Source: Polynucleobacter sp. MWH-Svant-W18 (GTDB lineage: Bacteria > Pseudomonadota > Gammaproteobacteria > Burkholderiales > Burkholderiaceae). Taken from it: DNA of 64,000 nucleotides. The first letter of the stretch is position 1; the number at the start of each line of letters is the position of its first letter. This document shows positions 1 through 9,646 of this stretch, piece by piece. The translations under genes were made by a program, and so were the position numbers. The notes under the pieces are model-generated. The model saw nothing but the letters and a program-made list of their open reading frames with translations, had not been told where the DNA came from and ran no database searches. The stretch lies in assembly GCF_018687495.1 (NCBI RefSeq), contig NZ_CP061293.1:124001-188000 (forward strand), in the 5' to 3' direction.

Positions 1-814
1 CAATGATCGGCAAGGAAGAAGCTGTACTAGAAACAATAATGTCAAATTCATGGAGGCGGCCAGGAAGTTCTGAAAGCTTAAAGGACTGGGCGTCAATACC
101 TTGAGCGGAAATGGAGTCTGCTAATTCTTGACCACGTTCAATCGTGCGGTTGGCGATCACTACATTTTTTGGTTTACGTGCAACAAAATGCGTCGCGCAA
201 AGCGAGATCATGTCGCCAGCACCAATAAACAAAATACGCTGATCAGAAATCTTTTCAAAGATTCTTTCGGTAAGACGAACTGAGGCAGCTGCCATTGAAA
301 TCGAATGGGCGCCAATTTCAGTAGAACCACGCACTTCTTTTGCTACTGCAAATGTTTTCTGAAAAAGTTGATTGAGGTAGGTTCCCAATACGCCCGCATC
401 ATTTGCAGTCCGAACTGCATCTTTCATTTGTCCCAAAATTTGGGTCTCACCAATCACCATGGAATCCAAGCCACAGGCAACCCTGAAGGCATGACGCACT
501 GCATCGGATTGGGGTAATGAGTAAATATGGGGCTGTAGACTACTTGTTGAGACCTGTTGGGTTTTGGCTAGCCAATCAAAAGTAGCTTCGTGAAGAAGGC
601 TGGCAGCGCTGGCATCATTTGCTGCGCAGTAAACCTCAGTACGATTGCAGGTTGACAAGATGGTTGCTTCAGGCAGGCCGGTCTGATTCGCGCCAACCAA
701 ATGTTGGCGTAAATCGTGCAACGCTTCTTGAAGAAATTCAGGGTCGAAGGCGACCTTTTCCCGAATGGCGACCGGCGCTGTGTGATGATTGATGCCGAGT
801 GTCAACAACTTCAT
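1..814 (-). CDS. hemA: Glutamyl-tRNA reductase, 3' end outside window
   Basis: Reduces glutamyl-tRNA to glutamate-1-semialdehyde with NADPH, the first step of C5-pathway tetrapyrrole synthesis in the cytosol. About 271 codons are visible and the gene runs off the left edge. The N-terminus carries the family signature GINHHTAPV (residues 7-15). The catalytic cysteine lies in STCNRTEVY near residue 56. A nucleotide-binding GAGDM segment lies near residue 190. I start it at the ATG giving MKLLTLG, the usual family N-terminus. No Shine-Dalgarno site precedes this ATG; a perfect TATAAT ends 7 bases before it, so the mRNA may be leaderless. Confidence 0.95.
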   Translation of the reverse strand, partial: MKLLTLGINHHTAPVAIREKVAFDPEFLQEALHDLRQHLVGANQTGLPEATILSTCNRTEVYCAANDASAASLLHEATFDWLAKTQQVSTSSLQPHIYSLPQSDAVRHAFRVACGLDSMVIGETQILGQMKDAVRTANDAGVLGTYLNQLFQKTFAVAKEVRGSTEIGAHSISMAAASVRLTERIFEKISDQRILFIGAGDMISLCATHFVARKPKNVVIANRTIERGQELADSISAQGIDAQSFKLSELPGRLHEFDIIVSSTASSLPII

Positions 815-821
815 AATGGTG

Positions 822-827
822 ATTATA
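822..827 (-). promoter_or_regulatory. Candidate -10 box of hemA (TATAAT)
   Basis: A perfect TATAAT on the minus strand ends 7 bases before the hemA ATG. No convincing -35 lies 16-18 bases upstream. Transcription from it would begin at or next to the start codon. Confidence 0.5.
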
Positions 828-833
828 GATTTG

Positions 834-1112
834 ATGGCGGCATTAATGGGGGCAACAATGGGGTTTTTGGCTTTTCTGGTGATTGGGGGTATTTCTGGGG
901 CTTCAGCCTGGATTTTTTATCCTGGGCAAGCTGCTCGACCAAAGGCGGGCAGGCTTTTGCTGGCGGCCTTTCTGGGCTTTTTGGCTGCAATCGTGAGCTC
1001 CTACCTTGGGCAATATCTGGGATTTTTTCAGTCAGGGCAAATGCTAGAGTGGTTTAGCGCCATTTTTGCCTCTTGCCTGGTGGGCTGTATTTTTACCGCT
1101 CTAGCGAAATAG
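834..1112 (+). CDS. Small three-helix membrane protein, resembles GlsB/YeaQ/YmgE family
   Basis: A 92-residue, almost wholly hydrophobic protein with three predicted membrane segments (about residues 5-27, 37-56 and 68-90). A short polar turn [12 protein letters not shown] sits between the first two, much like the small GlsB/YeaQ stress-associated membrane proteins, but I cannot assign it firmly. I prefer the ATG giving MAALMGA because an earlier in-frame ATG at 816 sits 1 base from the divergent hemA start codon. The 3' end overlaps ung by 12 bases tail to tail. No function can be stated. Confidence 0.6.
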   Translation: MAALMGATMGFLAFLVIGGISGASAWIFYPGQAARPKAGRLLLAAFLGFLAAIVSSYLGQYLGFFQSGQMLEWFSAIFASCLVGCIFTALAK

Positions 1113-1868
1113 TTCCGCCTGATCTGTTGAAGCAATCCACCGAATCTCTTCTTTGCCAAACTGTTTTAGCCATTGGTTGGTTTTGGTGAAGTGCCCACAG
1201 CTTGCTTTAGCGCCAGGCTCTAAAAAAGGCTGATTGGTCTTATATACGCCCAGGCCTGAAGGGTGTGATGATTGCAGAATGACTTGATCCTTGCCCGCTT
1301 CTATCAGTGGGAGTTTGGATTGGGCATGACCACCCCACAGCATCCAAATTAAATGTGGTTTTTGGAATGCTAGACCTGAAATCAATTGATCAACAAAGCC
1401 TTTCCATCCCAGATTAGCGTGACTGCCTGCTTCTCCCAATCGAACGCTCAGTGCAGTATTAAGTAGCAACACCCCTTGCTTTGCCCAATGTTGTAAATCT
1501 CCATTTGGTAAATTGCCAAAGCCTTCGAGCATTAGTGCTTTACTGATGTTGCGCAATGAGCTGGGAAACTCGCGAGAGTTTGTAGGGATATTTTTGGGGA
1601 TCGAAAATGCAAGGCCTTGTGCAAGGCCAGGGGAATGATAAGGATCCTGCCCAAGAATCACAACCTTAGTGGATGCTACCGATGTCAACGCTAAGGCTTT
1701 AAAAAAATGACTAGGCTCAGGTCGAATCATTTTTGGATCAGCATCAAGGACGGCTTGTAAATTGCTTTGCAATGTATTCCAAGCGTCAGAATCTAGATAG
1801 TCGCCTAATAATTTGCGCCAATCTTCAGGTATGTTGTCTTTAGAAAAAGTAGACACTAGAAAAGTCAA
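1101..1868 (-). CDS. ung: Uracil-DNA glycosylase, family 1
   Basis: Removes uracil from DNA to start base-excision repair. The water-activating motif GQDPYH is present near residue 74, with LLNT downstream and the second active-site motif HPSGLG near residue 203. In the classical enzyme this motif reads HPSPLS, and here it is followed by a somewhat longer loop before CGHF. The protein is 255 residues. It is last in an operon with the M61 peptidase, whose stop codon it overlaps by 4 bases (TTGA). The start is therefore a TTG, with an in-frame GTG at 1856 as the alternative; neither has a good ribosome site. Confidence 0.93.
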   Translation of the reverse strand: MTFLVSTFSKDNIPEDWRKLLGDYLDSDAWNTLQSNLQAVLDADPKMIRPEPSHFFKALALTSVASTKVVILGQDPYHSPGLAQGLAFSIPKNIPTNSREFPSSLRNISKALMLEGFGNLPNGDLQHWAKQGVLLLNTALSVRLGEAGSHANLGWKGFVDQLISGLAFQKPHLIWMLWGGHAQSKLPLIEAGKDQVILQSSHPSGLGVYKTNQPFLEPGAKASCGHFTKTNQWLKQFGKEEIRWIASTDQAELFR

Positions 1869-3658
1869 TGAGATTTAGTTTTGGCGCTATTGGCAATGAG
1901 CTCGTACTGGGCGGGTAATTGATTCGGATTCAAGCTCGCAATTCGTTCGTGTTCCAAGTCATCTCGATAGAAACAGAAATGAATATTTTGGCCTTCTGCA
2001 AGACCGCCAAGGACCTTATCAATACGGGCACCCGTAATGCGTTGACCATTGATGCTAGCCAGAAGGTCACCAGGCGCTAGACCCGCCGACTGCGCTGCTC
2101 CACTATCCAATACATGGGTTATCTTTAGCCAGCCGTTAACATCAGTGTGACGCATCCCAAGCTGTAACTTGATCCTCTCCAACTTGGATGATGATTTTGT
2201 TTTCACTGATACGAAGTTCGACGCGATCCACTTTTGAATCGGGATATCTTCAGTACCAAAAATATAGCGAGACTTGATTTCATTCCAGGTCTTGGAAAAA
2301 TCTGTGCCGATAGCTTTAAGCACCAAATCGTCTAATCCATTCTCGGCAATGCCCTCAAGGGTGACGCCATGCTTTTGCCAGACAAGACGCATGAGATTAT
2401 CTAGTGATTTTTGATTTTTCGAGAATGCCCGAATTTGTAAATCCAGCCCAAGTGCCAGTAGTGCACCTTTGCCGTAATAGCTAACTACAGCATTCGGGGT
2501 GTTCTCGTCGGTTTGGTAATACTTAGTCCAGGCATCAAATGAGCTATCAGCAAGGCTTTGTTTATTTCTGCCAGGCCCGCGCAGGATCGCATTCCAGTTA
2601 TTCGCCACCAAATCTAAATAGGTTTGCAGATCAATGCGCTTGCTTCGTAAAAGTTGCAGATCGTCATAGTAGCTTGTAAAGCCTTCGAATAACCAAAGTA
2701 AACGAGTGTGATTCCGTTGGCTCAGATCATAGGGTTGAAATGCTTTCGCTTGGATGCGCTTAACTAACCAGGCGTGGAAATATTCATGGCTGCACAAGCC
2801 CAAAAAATCTCGGTAAGCAGTTTCATCTAATGGCGTGTCTTGTTGAGGAATTTGATCACGGCGACACAGTAATGCTGTGCTATCACGATGCTCGAGGCCG
2901 CCGTAACCATTTAACACTGCATTGACCAAAAAGAGATAGCGACTAAAGGGTGCTTGCTTTGTTTTTGGTTCAAAGAGATTGATTGTGCAGTTGCAGATCG
3001 CTTGGAGATCTTGTGAAAGTCGCTTTGCATCGACTTGGTGAATGCATCCTTGAATTGCCATGCTGTGCGGTGTGCCATTGGAGGCCCACTGAACCAGCTG
3101 AAATTCACCCATGGCTACAGGGTGGTCCAGAAGATCGGCATAGTTTTGCGCAAGATAAAAACCAAAGCCTCGATCATCGGTTTTGACTGATCTTAGGGTA
3201 GTTTGAATAGACCAGTGAGCAGCAAACTCAGTTTCGGGTGGAGCGATTGCGAGTGAGCAAGGTAAATCCGACTGACCTTTGACCTCTAAACATAAGCTAC
3301 TGGCATTGAAAAATGCACGCTCAGTGTCGAGATAGGCTGCGCGTACTGAAGAATCATAGGCGTAGATCGTAGTGAGAATCTCTACTGCACCATTGACCTT
3401 AGGTAATCGCCATTGATCGTTATTGATTCTCTCCAAGGGTAGCTTCTGCTTGGTTTGAGCCGAATAGGCCTCAATCGATTCAATATGTTTGCTGAAATCC
3501 CGAATCAAATAACTTCCCGGAATCCAAGCAGGCATTTGCAATACCTGACCTTCTGAGTCCGGGTTTGCAATCTGCAATTTCACCTGATAGCGGTGACCAT
3601 GTAAATCGGCTGGCCATACCGTGTATTGGATTTCAGGAAGATTAGTTACGGTTGTCAT
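1865..3658 (-). CDS. M61 family metallopeptidase with C-terminal PDZ domain
   Basis: A 597-residue peptidase of the M61 (glycyl aminopeptidase-like) family. An N-terminal beta domain is followed by the zinc-binding HEYFH motif near residue 291 and FEGFTSYYDD about 30 residues later, which supplies the third ligand. A PDZ domain covers roughly residues 495-575, with GAAQSAGLAPGDLLASING as its carboxylate-binding segment. No signal peptide is seen, so the protein is probably cytoplasmic. The gene lies 2 bases after the DsbC-like gene and overlaps ung, forming a four-gene minus-strand operon. The physiological substrate is unknown. Confidence 0.88.
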   Translation of the reverse strand: MTTVTNLPEIQYTVWPADLHGHRYQVKLQIANPDSEGQVLQMPAWIPGSYLIRDFSKHIESIEAYSAQTKQKLPLERINNDQWRLPKVNGAVEILTTIYAYDSSVRAAYLDTERAFFNASSLCLEVKGQSDLPCSLAIAPPETEFAAHWSIQTTLRSVKTDDRGFGFYLAQNYADLLDHPVAMGEFQLVQWASNGTPHSMAIQGCIHQVDAKRLSQDLQAICNCTINLFEPKTKQAPFSRYLFLVNAVLNGYGGLEHRDSTALLCRRDQIPQQDTPLDETAYRDFLGLCSHEYFHAWLVKRIQAKAFQPYDLSQRNHTRLLWLFEGFTSYYDDLQLLRSKRIDLQTYLDLVANNWNAILRGPGRNKQSLADSSFDAWTKYYQTDENTPNAVVSYYGKGALLALGLDLQIRAFSKNQKSLDNLMRLVWQKHGVTLEGIAENGLDDLVLKAIGTDFSKTWNEIKSRYIFGTEDIPIQKWIASNFVSVKTKSSSKLERIKLQLGMRHTDVNGWLKITHVLDSGAAQSAGLAPGDLLASINGQRITGARIDKVLGGLAEGQNIHFCFYRDDLEHERIASLNPNQLPAQYELIANSAKTKSH

Positions 3659-3660
3659 AT

Positions 3661-4377
3661 TTACTTAAGGGAGCCCAATTTCTTTTCAATATCGGCGATT
3701 TGAACTGCACCAGGAAAACGACTGCCGTCGGCAAAAAATAGCGTTGGTGTGCCAGTAATCCCATAGGTTTTCGCAAAGGCTAGATTTTTATCAAGGGGTG
3801 TACTGCAATCCGTTTTGCCGCTTGGACTTACTCCATTGACCATCCAATCAATGTAAGACTTATAGGGATCTGCGGAGCACCAAATTTGCTTTGATTTCTG
3901 GGCTGAATCTGCAGATAAGATCGGAATCAGATAGGTATAGATTGTGACTTTATCTAATTGCTGTAAGGATTTCTCTAGGCGTTTGCAGTAGCCACAATTG
4001 GGATCAGAAAAGACTGCCAGTTGACGACTGCCATTGCCTCGGACGTTTTTGATGGCGTTGGCTTGATTCAAATCGGCCCACTTAATACGATTCAAATCAG
4101 ATTGCCTTTGCTCGGTAATATTTTTACCGCTAGATAACTCAATGATCTCGCCTTGGATCAGGTATTTACCAGACGCGTCTGTATAAAAAATCTCATTTCC
4201 TACTAAAACTTCATATAAACCTGTCACTGGCGAGGCAGTGACACTTCTCACTTTTGTGTTTGTCCCCAACTTTTTCTGTATCTCTGTTTTGATCTGCTGT
4301 TCGGCTTGCGCGTTGGCAAATCCAGAGCAAAGTAGAGTGGCAAGAAAAATACTTAATACAGATAACAATTTAATCAA
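3661..4377 (-). CDS. dsbC: DsbC-like periplasmic thiol:disulfide interchange protein
   Basis: Periplasmic disulfide isomerase of the DsbC/DsbG type. It has an N-terminal dimerisation region followed by a thioredoxin fold with the redox pair in DPNCGYCKRLE, and the cis-proline loop GTPTLFF near the C-terminus. No ATG opens the frame. I chose the TTG at 4377 because a GGAG lies 9 bases upstream and the resulting N-terminus (MIKLLSV...) is a normal signal peptide with cleavage after ANA. That gives 238 residues, close to E. coli DsbC. A TTG at 4404 would extend it by nine residues into the coding end of the upstream ubiH-type gene. Confidence 0.87.
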   Translation of the reverse strand: MIKLLSVLSIFLATLLCSGFANAQAEQQIKTEIQKKLGTNTKVRSVTASPVTGLYEVLVGNEIFYTDASGKYLIQGEIIELSSGKNITEQRQSDLNRIKWADLNQANAIKNVRGNGSRQLAVFSDPNCGYCKRLEKSLQQLDKVTIYTYLIPILSADSAQKSKQIWCSADPYKSYIDWMVNGVSPSGKTDCSTPLDKNLAFAKTYGITGTPTLFFADGSRFPGAVQIADIEKKLGSLK

Positions 4378-5644
4378 AATCAATTTCTCCGAGGGCGCGC
4401 TCAATGAGACGCTGTTTGATGAAGTGGCTTTTGTTCACAAGACCAAGGCCCCAATTCCGTAGATGGCGCTCTGTATTGCTACTAGCAGAAAATAATTTCA
4501 TTAGCTTATCGGTAACCCACAGTAGGGCGCTGGTATCGCCTTGTCTCTGGCGCTCATAGCGGCGGAGTAATACCGTATCACTGGGCAATCGAAAAGATTC
4601 ACGTTTTCCCAGAATGTTGAGTAGCACCGCAACATCCCGTAAGCCCAAGTTCAATCCTTGCCCCGCTAGGGGATGCATCACATGGGCAGCGTCCCCAATG
4701 AGAACAACCTTGGGAGTAGATTCGGGGCCGATAAAGCGCTCTGCACGAATCTTTCTTAATGGAAATGCTGCGGGGGTTGAATTCAGCGTGAGATCTCCTA
4801 ACTGCTTCAGAATAGCGCCCTTGGCAATTGAGCTAAAACGCTCTTGCCATTGGGCTTGATTCAGCTTTAATAAGTCGGCAGCATGCTCAGGTGAGGTAGA
4901 CCACACCATAGATATTTGTTTGCCAGGTAAAGGCAGCATTGCGACAATATCGCCACCTGGCAAGAACCATTGATAAGCGGTTTCTAAATGTGGATAGGTG
5001 CAAGTCCAGTTGGCAACCACTGCGCTTTGTGAATAACTCTCTTCGCTCGTAGTAATGCCAAGCGATGCTCGAATAGGCGAGTTGGCGCCATCGGCAGCAA
5101 TCACTAATTGCGCATGAATAGACCCACCAGTTTTTAAATGCAGCGTACTTCCATCTGCATCAACATCTATTCTGTCGACAGCATCGTTAATTCGCTCCAA
5201 TTTATTTTGGAAGCGGGACGCTTGATCAAGGGTGTGTTCAATTAAATTAGATTCACCGATCCAGGCAAGTTGTGGCGTTCCAGCTTCGAATGCAGAAAGG
5301 TGGAGTTGATCTTGCAATTCGCCACGATCGCCAAAGATGCGCATATCCCGTACTGCTTGCATGCGGGTGTGATCTAGCGCATCCCAAATTTGTAGATGGG
5401 AGAGCAGTTTTTGAGTGCTTGGTGAAAAAGCATAGATTCTTTGGCCCCATTCAGAGCCTTGGGGGCTTGTAATGGCCTGCTCGAGATCTGGGGCGATCTC
5501 GAGGGTTTGTAAACCTATTTGGGCTAACCCGAGGGCACAGGCCTTGCCCACAATGCCTCCGCCAATAACAACGACATCCGCAGAGCGCTTTTTGGCCGAA
5601 TGGGTAGAGGATTTGGAGGGCTTGTTTTGGTGAGCTTCTGACAT
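4370..5644 (-). CDS. UbiH/UbiF/VisC-family FAD-dependent hydroxylase
   Basis: A flavoprotein monooxygenase expected to hydroxylate the ubiquinone ring during ubiquinone synthesis. The 424-residue protein has the Rossmann dinucleotide motif VVVIGGGIVGKA near residue 25. It also has the second FAD motif VVLIGDAAHVMHPLAGQGLN near residue 313, characteristic of UbiH/COQ6 hydroxylases. The ring position it hydroxylates cannot be told from sequence alone. It is the first gene of the ubiH-dsbC-M61-ung operon and is divergent from ychF across 40 bases. Confidence 0.88.
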   Translation of the reverse strand: MSEAHQNKPSKSSTHSAKKRSADVVVIGGGIVGKACALGLAQIGLQTLEIAPDLEQAITSPQGSEWGQRIYAFSPSTQKLLSHLQIWDALDHTRMQAVRDMRIFGDRGELQDQLHLSAFEAGTPQLAWIGESNLIEHTLDQASRFQNKLERINDAVDRIDVDADGSTLHLKTGGSIHAQLVIAADGANSPIRASLGITTSEESYSQSAVVANWTCTYPHLETAYQWFLPGGDIVAMLPLPGKQISMVWSTSPEHAADLLKLNQAQWQERFSSIAKGAILKQLGDLTLNSTPAAFPLRKIRAERFIGPESTPKVVLIGDAAHVMHPLAGQGLNLGLRDVAVLLNILGKRESFRLPSDTVLLRRYERQRQGDTSALLWVTDKLMKLFSASSNTERHLRNWGLGLVNKSHFIKQRLIERALGEIDFD

Positions 5645-5672
5645 AACTCGATGATATCGAAACCAGCCCCTT

Positions 5673-5678
5673 TACAAT
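5673..5678 (+). promoter_or_regulatory. Candidate -10 box of ychF (TACAAT)
   Basis: TACAAT (5 of 6 to consensus) ends 6 bases before the ychF ATG. There is no Shine-Dalgarno site in the gap and no clear -35. A start at the ATG itself is predicted. Confidence 0.45.
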
Positions 5679-5684
5679 AAGCCC

Positions 5685-6779
5685 ATGTCTTTGAAATGTG
5701 GCATCGTCGGCCTGCCTAACGTCGGCAAATCTACCCTCTTTAATGCGCTTACCAAGGCTGGAATCGCAGCGGAAAACTATCCTTTCTGCACGATTGAGCC
5801 TAATGTGGGCGTAGTTGAGGTTCCTGACCCCCGTCTTGCTGCCTTAGCCGAGATCGTCAAGCCCGAGCGCGTTTTGCCTGCCGCCGTGGAATTTGTCGAT
5901 ATTGCGGGCTTAGTGGCGGGAGCTTCTAAGGGTGAAGGCCTCGGAAATCAATTTTTAGCCAATATTCGCGAAACAGATGCAATTACTCATGTGGTGCGCT
6001 GTTTTGAGGATGCGAATGTTATTCACGTGGCTGGCAAAGTGGATCCTATTGCTGATATCGGCGTCATTGACACCGAGTTGGCTCTCTCCGATTTAGCTAC
6101 TGTGGAGAAAACGCTTAGCCGTTCTACTAAAGCAGCTAAGTCGGGTAATGATAAAGAGGCTGCTGCTTTAGTTGCCGTTCTGACCAAGGTGCAAGCCCAT
6201 CTCGATTCAGCACTGCCAGTGCGCAGCCTAAATTTGAGCGAGGAGGAGCTCCTCCTAATTAAACCTTTGTGTTTAATTACTGCAAAGCCAGCAATGTACG
6301 TCGCTAACGTCAAAGAAGACGGCTTCACTAATAATCCGCATCTTGAGGCAGTAAAGCAGCACGCTGCAAAAGAAAAGGCCCCAGTCGTTGCTGTCTGTGC
6401 AGCGATTGAAGCAGAGATTGCAGATTTAGATGATGCTGATAAAACAGAGTTTTTGGCTGACTTAGGTATGGAAGAGCCTGGCTTAGACCGCGTGATTCGT
6501 GCGGGCTATTCTTTATTAGGCTTGCAGACTTACTTTACTGCTGGGGTTAAAGAAGTTCGCGCTTGGACTATTCACCAGGGTGATACAGCTCCACAAGCAG
6601 CTGGTGTCATTCATACGGACTTCGAGCGTGGATTTATCCGAGCACAAACGATTGCCTATGAAGACTTCATTCAGTTTAAGGGTGAATCAGGCGCTAAAGA
6701 GGCTGGCAAGATGCGCGCTGAGGGTAAGGAATACGTCGTTAAAGATGGAGACGTACTGAACTTCTTATTTAATGTTTAA
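5685..6779 (+). CDS. ychF: Ribosome-associated redox-responsive ATPase YchF
   Basis: An Obg-superfamily P-loop protein that prefers ATP over GTP (OLA1/YchF group) and binds ribosomes. The 364 residues contain the P-loop GLPNVGKST near residue 8, the switch segment [20 protein letters not shown], and a C-terminal TGS domain ending in the conserved [11 protein letters not shown]. The canonical start [12 protein letters not shown] is used. The gene ends directly against the stop codon of the convergent regulator, with no bases between, so there is no room for a dedicated terminator. Confidence 0.96.
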   Translation: MSLKCGIVGLPNVGKSTLFNALTKAGIAAENYPFCTIEPNVGVVEVPDPRLAALAEIVKPERVLPAAVEFVDIAGLVAGASKGEGLGNQFLANIRETDAITHVVRCFEDANVIHVAGKVDPIADIGVIDTELALSDLATVEKTLSRSTKAAKSGNDKEAAALVAVLTKVQAHLDSALPVRSLNLSEEELLLIKPLCLITAKPAMYVANVKEDGFTNNPHLEAVKQHAAKEKAPVVAVCAAIEAEIADLDDADKTEFLADLGMEEPGLDRVIRAGYSLLGLQTYFTAGVKEVRAWTIHQGDTAPQAAGVIHTDFERGFIRAQTIAYEDFIQFKGESGAKEAGKMRAEGKEYVVKDGDVLNFLFNV

Positions 6780-7130
6780 TTAAGCAGCTTTAATTGCTTT
6801 CTCAAGACATTTAGAGATTTCTTCATAGCGTTTCAGGGCTAATTTGGTAGGCACGACCTCTTTCTTGCGCCCATCAGCGTTTGCAACCATCTTGATATAA
6901 CCCATAGCGCTGAGATTTTTCAGGCGACCATGTAATGTTGCTTGAGAACCAAGCTCTGAGAGGGCAATTAAATCACCTACCAAGATAGATTCTTTTGTAT
7001 GTGCACAGTTAACAATCTTATCTAGCAAGTTTTCTTCAATACCATCTAATTTTTTGCCGGGGTTCATTCGACCTAAGGCATCGATCAAATTGAGAAAGCG
7101 AAGATAAGAAAGCGGCTTATTGGTTGCCAT
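6780..7130 (-). CDS. Small winged-helix transcriptional regulator (MarR-like)
   Basis: A 116-residue predicted DNA-binding protein. The segment ALSELGSQATLHGRLKNLSA reads as the helix-turn-helix, followed by a GYI...DGRKKEVVPT wing. A C-terminal helix (YEEISKCLEKAIKAA) could mediate dimerisation. This pattern is MarR/PadR-like but I cannot name a family with certainty. I start at the ATG giving MATNKPLSY; an upstream TTG at 7229 would overlap the divergent membrane-protein gene. The divergent neighbour is a plausible target, which is inference only. Confidence 0.72.
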   Translation of the reverse strand: MATNKPLSYLRFLNLIDALGRMNPGKKLDGIEENLLDKIVNCAHTKESILVGDLIALSELGSQATLHGRLKNLSAMGYIKMVANADGRKKEVVPTKLALKRYEEISKCLEKAIKAA

Positions 7131-7240
7131 AATGTCTCGAAGGTTAATTTTCTTGTTGTGCAATAAAATTTGGGTTACAGCTAGTATATTCCCTAATAAG
7201 GCTCTTCGCTGATGAGATGTGTTGCGCAAATGAATAGGTT

Positions 7241-7246
7241 GATAAT
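7241..7246 (+). promoter_or_regulatory. Candidate -10 box (GATAAT) of the unknown membrane protein
   Basis: GATAAT (5 of 6) ends 7 bases before the chosen ATG at 7254. It matches the spacing seen before hemA, ychF, rpe, secA and others. There is no clear -35. Confidence 0.35.
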
Positions 7247-7253
7247 TAAAGCA

Positions 7254-7823
7254 ATGTCTAAAATTTCAGCAATTTTTTCTGAGACGTTTTTTGGGTTTGC
7301 CGTCAGTGCCCTGACTTACGCATCTCTTTTCTATTTCAATAACTGGCTTACCAGTGAGCTCACTTTTAGTCTTGGCGTCAATTGGATTTATTCACCTGCT
7401 GGCCTTCGCTTGTTTTTGACGTTGATTTTTGGCCTGCCGGGGGCTATTGGCATTGCTCTAAGCTCATTCTTAATTAGCTACTATGGCGACTTCCCGCATG
7501 ATTTGAGTGTGTGCATCGGCATTGGCCTGATCTCTGGATTTGCCCCTTACCTTGCCAGGGTTCTAGTAATCAGGAATATTCAGCTGGCACCCGACTTAAG
7601 CGACCTCAATATGCCAAAGTTACTGGGTTGTATTTTGGTATATGCCGCATTGAGCGCTGGGGCACATCAAGTGTGGTTCACTCTCTCAGGCTTTGAAGAT
7701 GCTGGTAGCCTCAATCACTTTTTGGTGATGTTTATTGGCGATGTATTGGGTTCAATACTGCTCATTGCATTGATTAAATACTGCTTAGATAGCTTGAAGA
7801 GGTTTATGAAAAAAGCTCATTAA
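7254..7823 (+). CDS. Integral membrane protein of unknown function
   Basis: A 189-residue protein with about five hydrophobic segments (near residues 9-28, 48-72, 80-100, 118-138 and 152-175). It has a conserved-looking [23 protein letters not shown] stretch at the second helix, vaguely like MASE1-type sensory membrane domains but without any output domain. I cannot name a family. The start MSKISAIF was chosen over upstream ATG codons because it avoids extra polar residues and overlap with the divergent regulator. Its 3' end overlaps trpC by 20 bases tail to tail. Confidence 0.7.
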   Translation: MSKISAIFSETFFGFAVSALTYASLFYFNNWLTSELTFSLGVNWIYSPAGLRLFLTLIFGLPGAIGIALSSFLISYYGDFPHDLSVCIGIGLISGFAPYLARVLVIRNIQLAPDLSDLNMPKLLGCILVYAALSAGAHQVWFTLSGFEDAGSLNHFLVMFIGDVLGSILLIALIKYCLDSLKRFMKKAH

Positions 7824-8607
7824 GAGCGATGCCTGGATCTGGCGCACGCATAAAGGCTTCGCCAACTAAGAATGCATTGATGTGGTTGTCACGCATTCGT
7901 TGTACGTCAGCACGATTCAATATCCCGGATTCAGTTACCAAAGTCTTATTACTTGGAACCATAGATAAAAGTGAGAGAGTAGTTTCTAGAGTGACATCAA
8001 AGGTCTTCAGGTTGCGATTATTGATTCCCACTAAAGATGTTTTGAGTTCTAGGGCCTGTTCTAGCTCTGGAGCATTATGAACTTCAACTAAAACGTCGAG
8101 ACCTAATTCGTGGGCACACGCTTCGAGCTCTTTCATCTGGTTGAGCTCCAGGCAGGCGACGATTAACAAAATAGCATCTGCACCAATCGCACGAGCCTCA
8201 TAGATTTGATAGGGATCGATGGTGAAATCCTTGCGCAGCACGGGAATGCCGCAAGCAGATCTCGCCTCTTTTAGATAGGCATTGCAACCTTGAAAGTAGT
8301 CGATATCCGTCAGTACGGATAAGCAGGCCGCGCCATATTTTTCATAAGATTGGGCAATTTCTGCTGGTTTGAAGTGCTCTCGCAAAATCCCTTTACTAGG
8401 ACTTGCTTTTTTAATCTCAGTAATAACGCCCGCTTTGCCTTGTGCAATCTTATTGTTGATGGCGTCAATAAAGCCGCGGGGCTTTAGCAAAGCATCTTGA
8501 TTATTTGACTGCGCGAGATCACGTTGATTAGCTAGTGATATTTGCTTTGAGATGTTTGCAATCTCAATCTTCTTGGTTGCAACAATTTTGTTGAGAATAT
8601 CGCTCAT
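7804..8607 (-). CDS. trpC: Indole-3-glycerol phosphate synthase
   Basis: Converts carboxyphenylamino-deoxyribulose phosphate to indole-3-glycerol phosphate in tryptophan synthesis. The 267-residue TIM barrel shows the family segments [12 protein letters not shown] near residue 65, [39 protein letters not shown], and [11 protein letters not shown]. It is a stand-alone enzyme, not fused to TrpF. It is last in the rpe-trpE-trpG-trpD-trpC operon, 6 bases after trpD. Confidence 0.97.
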   Translation of the reverse strand: MSDILNKIVATKKIEIANISKQISLANQRDLAQSNNQDALLKPRGFIDAINNKIAQGKAGVITEIKKASPSKGILREHFKPAEIAQSYEKYGAACLSVLTDIDYFQGCNAYLKEARSACGIPVLRKDFTIDPYQIYEARAIGADAILLIVACLELNQMKELEACAHELGLDVLVEVHNAPELEQALELKTSLVGINNRNLKTFDVTLETTLSLLSMVPSNKTLVTESGILNRADVQRMRDNHINAFLVGEAFMRAPDPGIALNELFS

Positions 8608-8613
8608 AGGAAA

Positions 8614-9639
8614 TTATTTAGATTGGGTTGCAGCAATAAATTCGTCTAACTTCTGACGGGCTGCGCCGGATGCAATTGCTGCTTTGGCCATTGCGACTCC
8701 TGAGCCAATATCTTTGGCGACCCCAGCGACATAGAGGGTGGCGCCGGCGTTCAAGCAGACAATATCGCTTGCTGCGCTAGGCTTGTTATCGATTACATCT
8801 AAAACAATATTCTTGGATTCTGCAGCGTTGGCTACTTTGAAGCTAAAGGTAGGCGCGGTGCTGAGTCCAAAATCTTTTGGTTGAATTTCATATTCGCGTA
8901 CTACCCCATCTTTGAGCTCACCAACAAGTGTGGGGCCCTCAAGAGAAATCTCATCTAAACCGTCGCGACCATAAACCACCAATGCGTGCTCCATACCCAG
9001 AGCTTGCAATACCCGCGCTTGAATACCAACTAAATCTGGATGAAACACGCCCATCAGAATGCGTTTTGCATCCGCGGGGTTGGTGAGAGGCCCCAAGATG
9101 TTGAAAATCGTGCGTACACCCAATTGCTTACGAATAGGCACTACATTTTTCATGGCCGGATGGTGGTTGGGGGCAAACATGAAGCCAGCTCCCACTGTGG
9201 CGATGCATTTGGCAACTTGTTCTGCAGAGAGATTGAGATTTACACCCAAAGCTTCCAGAACATCGGCACTGCCAGATTTACTGCTGACACTCCGGTTACC
9301 GTGTTTTGCAATTTTTGCTCCAGCCGCTGCCGCCACAAACATGGCTGCGGTGGAAATATTGAAGGTATGTGCGCCATCGCCGCCAGTGCCCACAACATCA
9401 ACTAGGTGAGTGCGGTCATCAATATGCACAGGAGTAGCAAATTCCCGCATGACTTGTGCAGCAGCAGCGATTTCTCCAACGGTTTCTTTTTTGGTGCGTA
9501 AGGCTACTAATAGTCCAGCCACAAGCTCAGGTGGCATTTCACCACTCATGATGAGCCGCATCATGGCGGTCATCTCGTCATGAAATAGTTCACGATGTTC
9601 AATGCAGCGTTGTAATGCTTCTTGTGGAGTAATAGGCAT
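8614..9639 (-). CDS. trpD: Anthranilate phosphoribosyltransferase
   Basis: Transfers phosphoribose from PRPP to anthranilate. The 341-residue protein contains the PRPP-binding glycine loop [16 protein letters not shown] near residue 85, [21 protein letters not shown], and [13 protein letters not shown]. It is unfused. It lies 7 bases after trpG in the same operon, so translation is probably closely linked to its neighbours. Confidence 0.97.
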   Translation of the reverse strand: MPITPQEALQRCIEHRELFHDEMTAMMRLIMSGEMPPELVAGLLVALRTKKETVGEIAAAAQVMREFATPVHIDDRTHLVDVVGTGGDGAHTFNISTAAMFVAAAAGAKIAKHGNRSVSSKSGSADVLEALGVNLNLSAEQVAKCIATVGAGFMFAPNHHPAMKNVVPIRKQLGVRTIFNILGPLTNPADAKRILMGVFHPDLVGIQARVLQALGMEHALVVYGRDGLDEISLEGPTLVGELKDGVVREYEIQPKDFGLSTAPTFSFKVANAAESKNIVLDVIDNKPSAASDIVCLNAGATLYVAGVAKDIGSGVAMAKAAIASGAARQKLDEFIAATQSK

Positions 9640-9646
9640 CGGACGT

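Noticed and set aside
716..1057. 113-codon plus-strand frame across the hemA start
   Set aside because: It overlaps the well-supported hemA N-terminus and the membrane-protein gene in another frame, and is low-complexity Gly/Phe/Trp-rich translation typical of a shadow.
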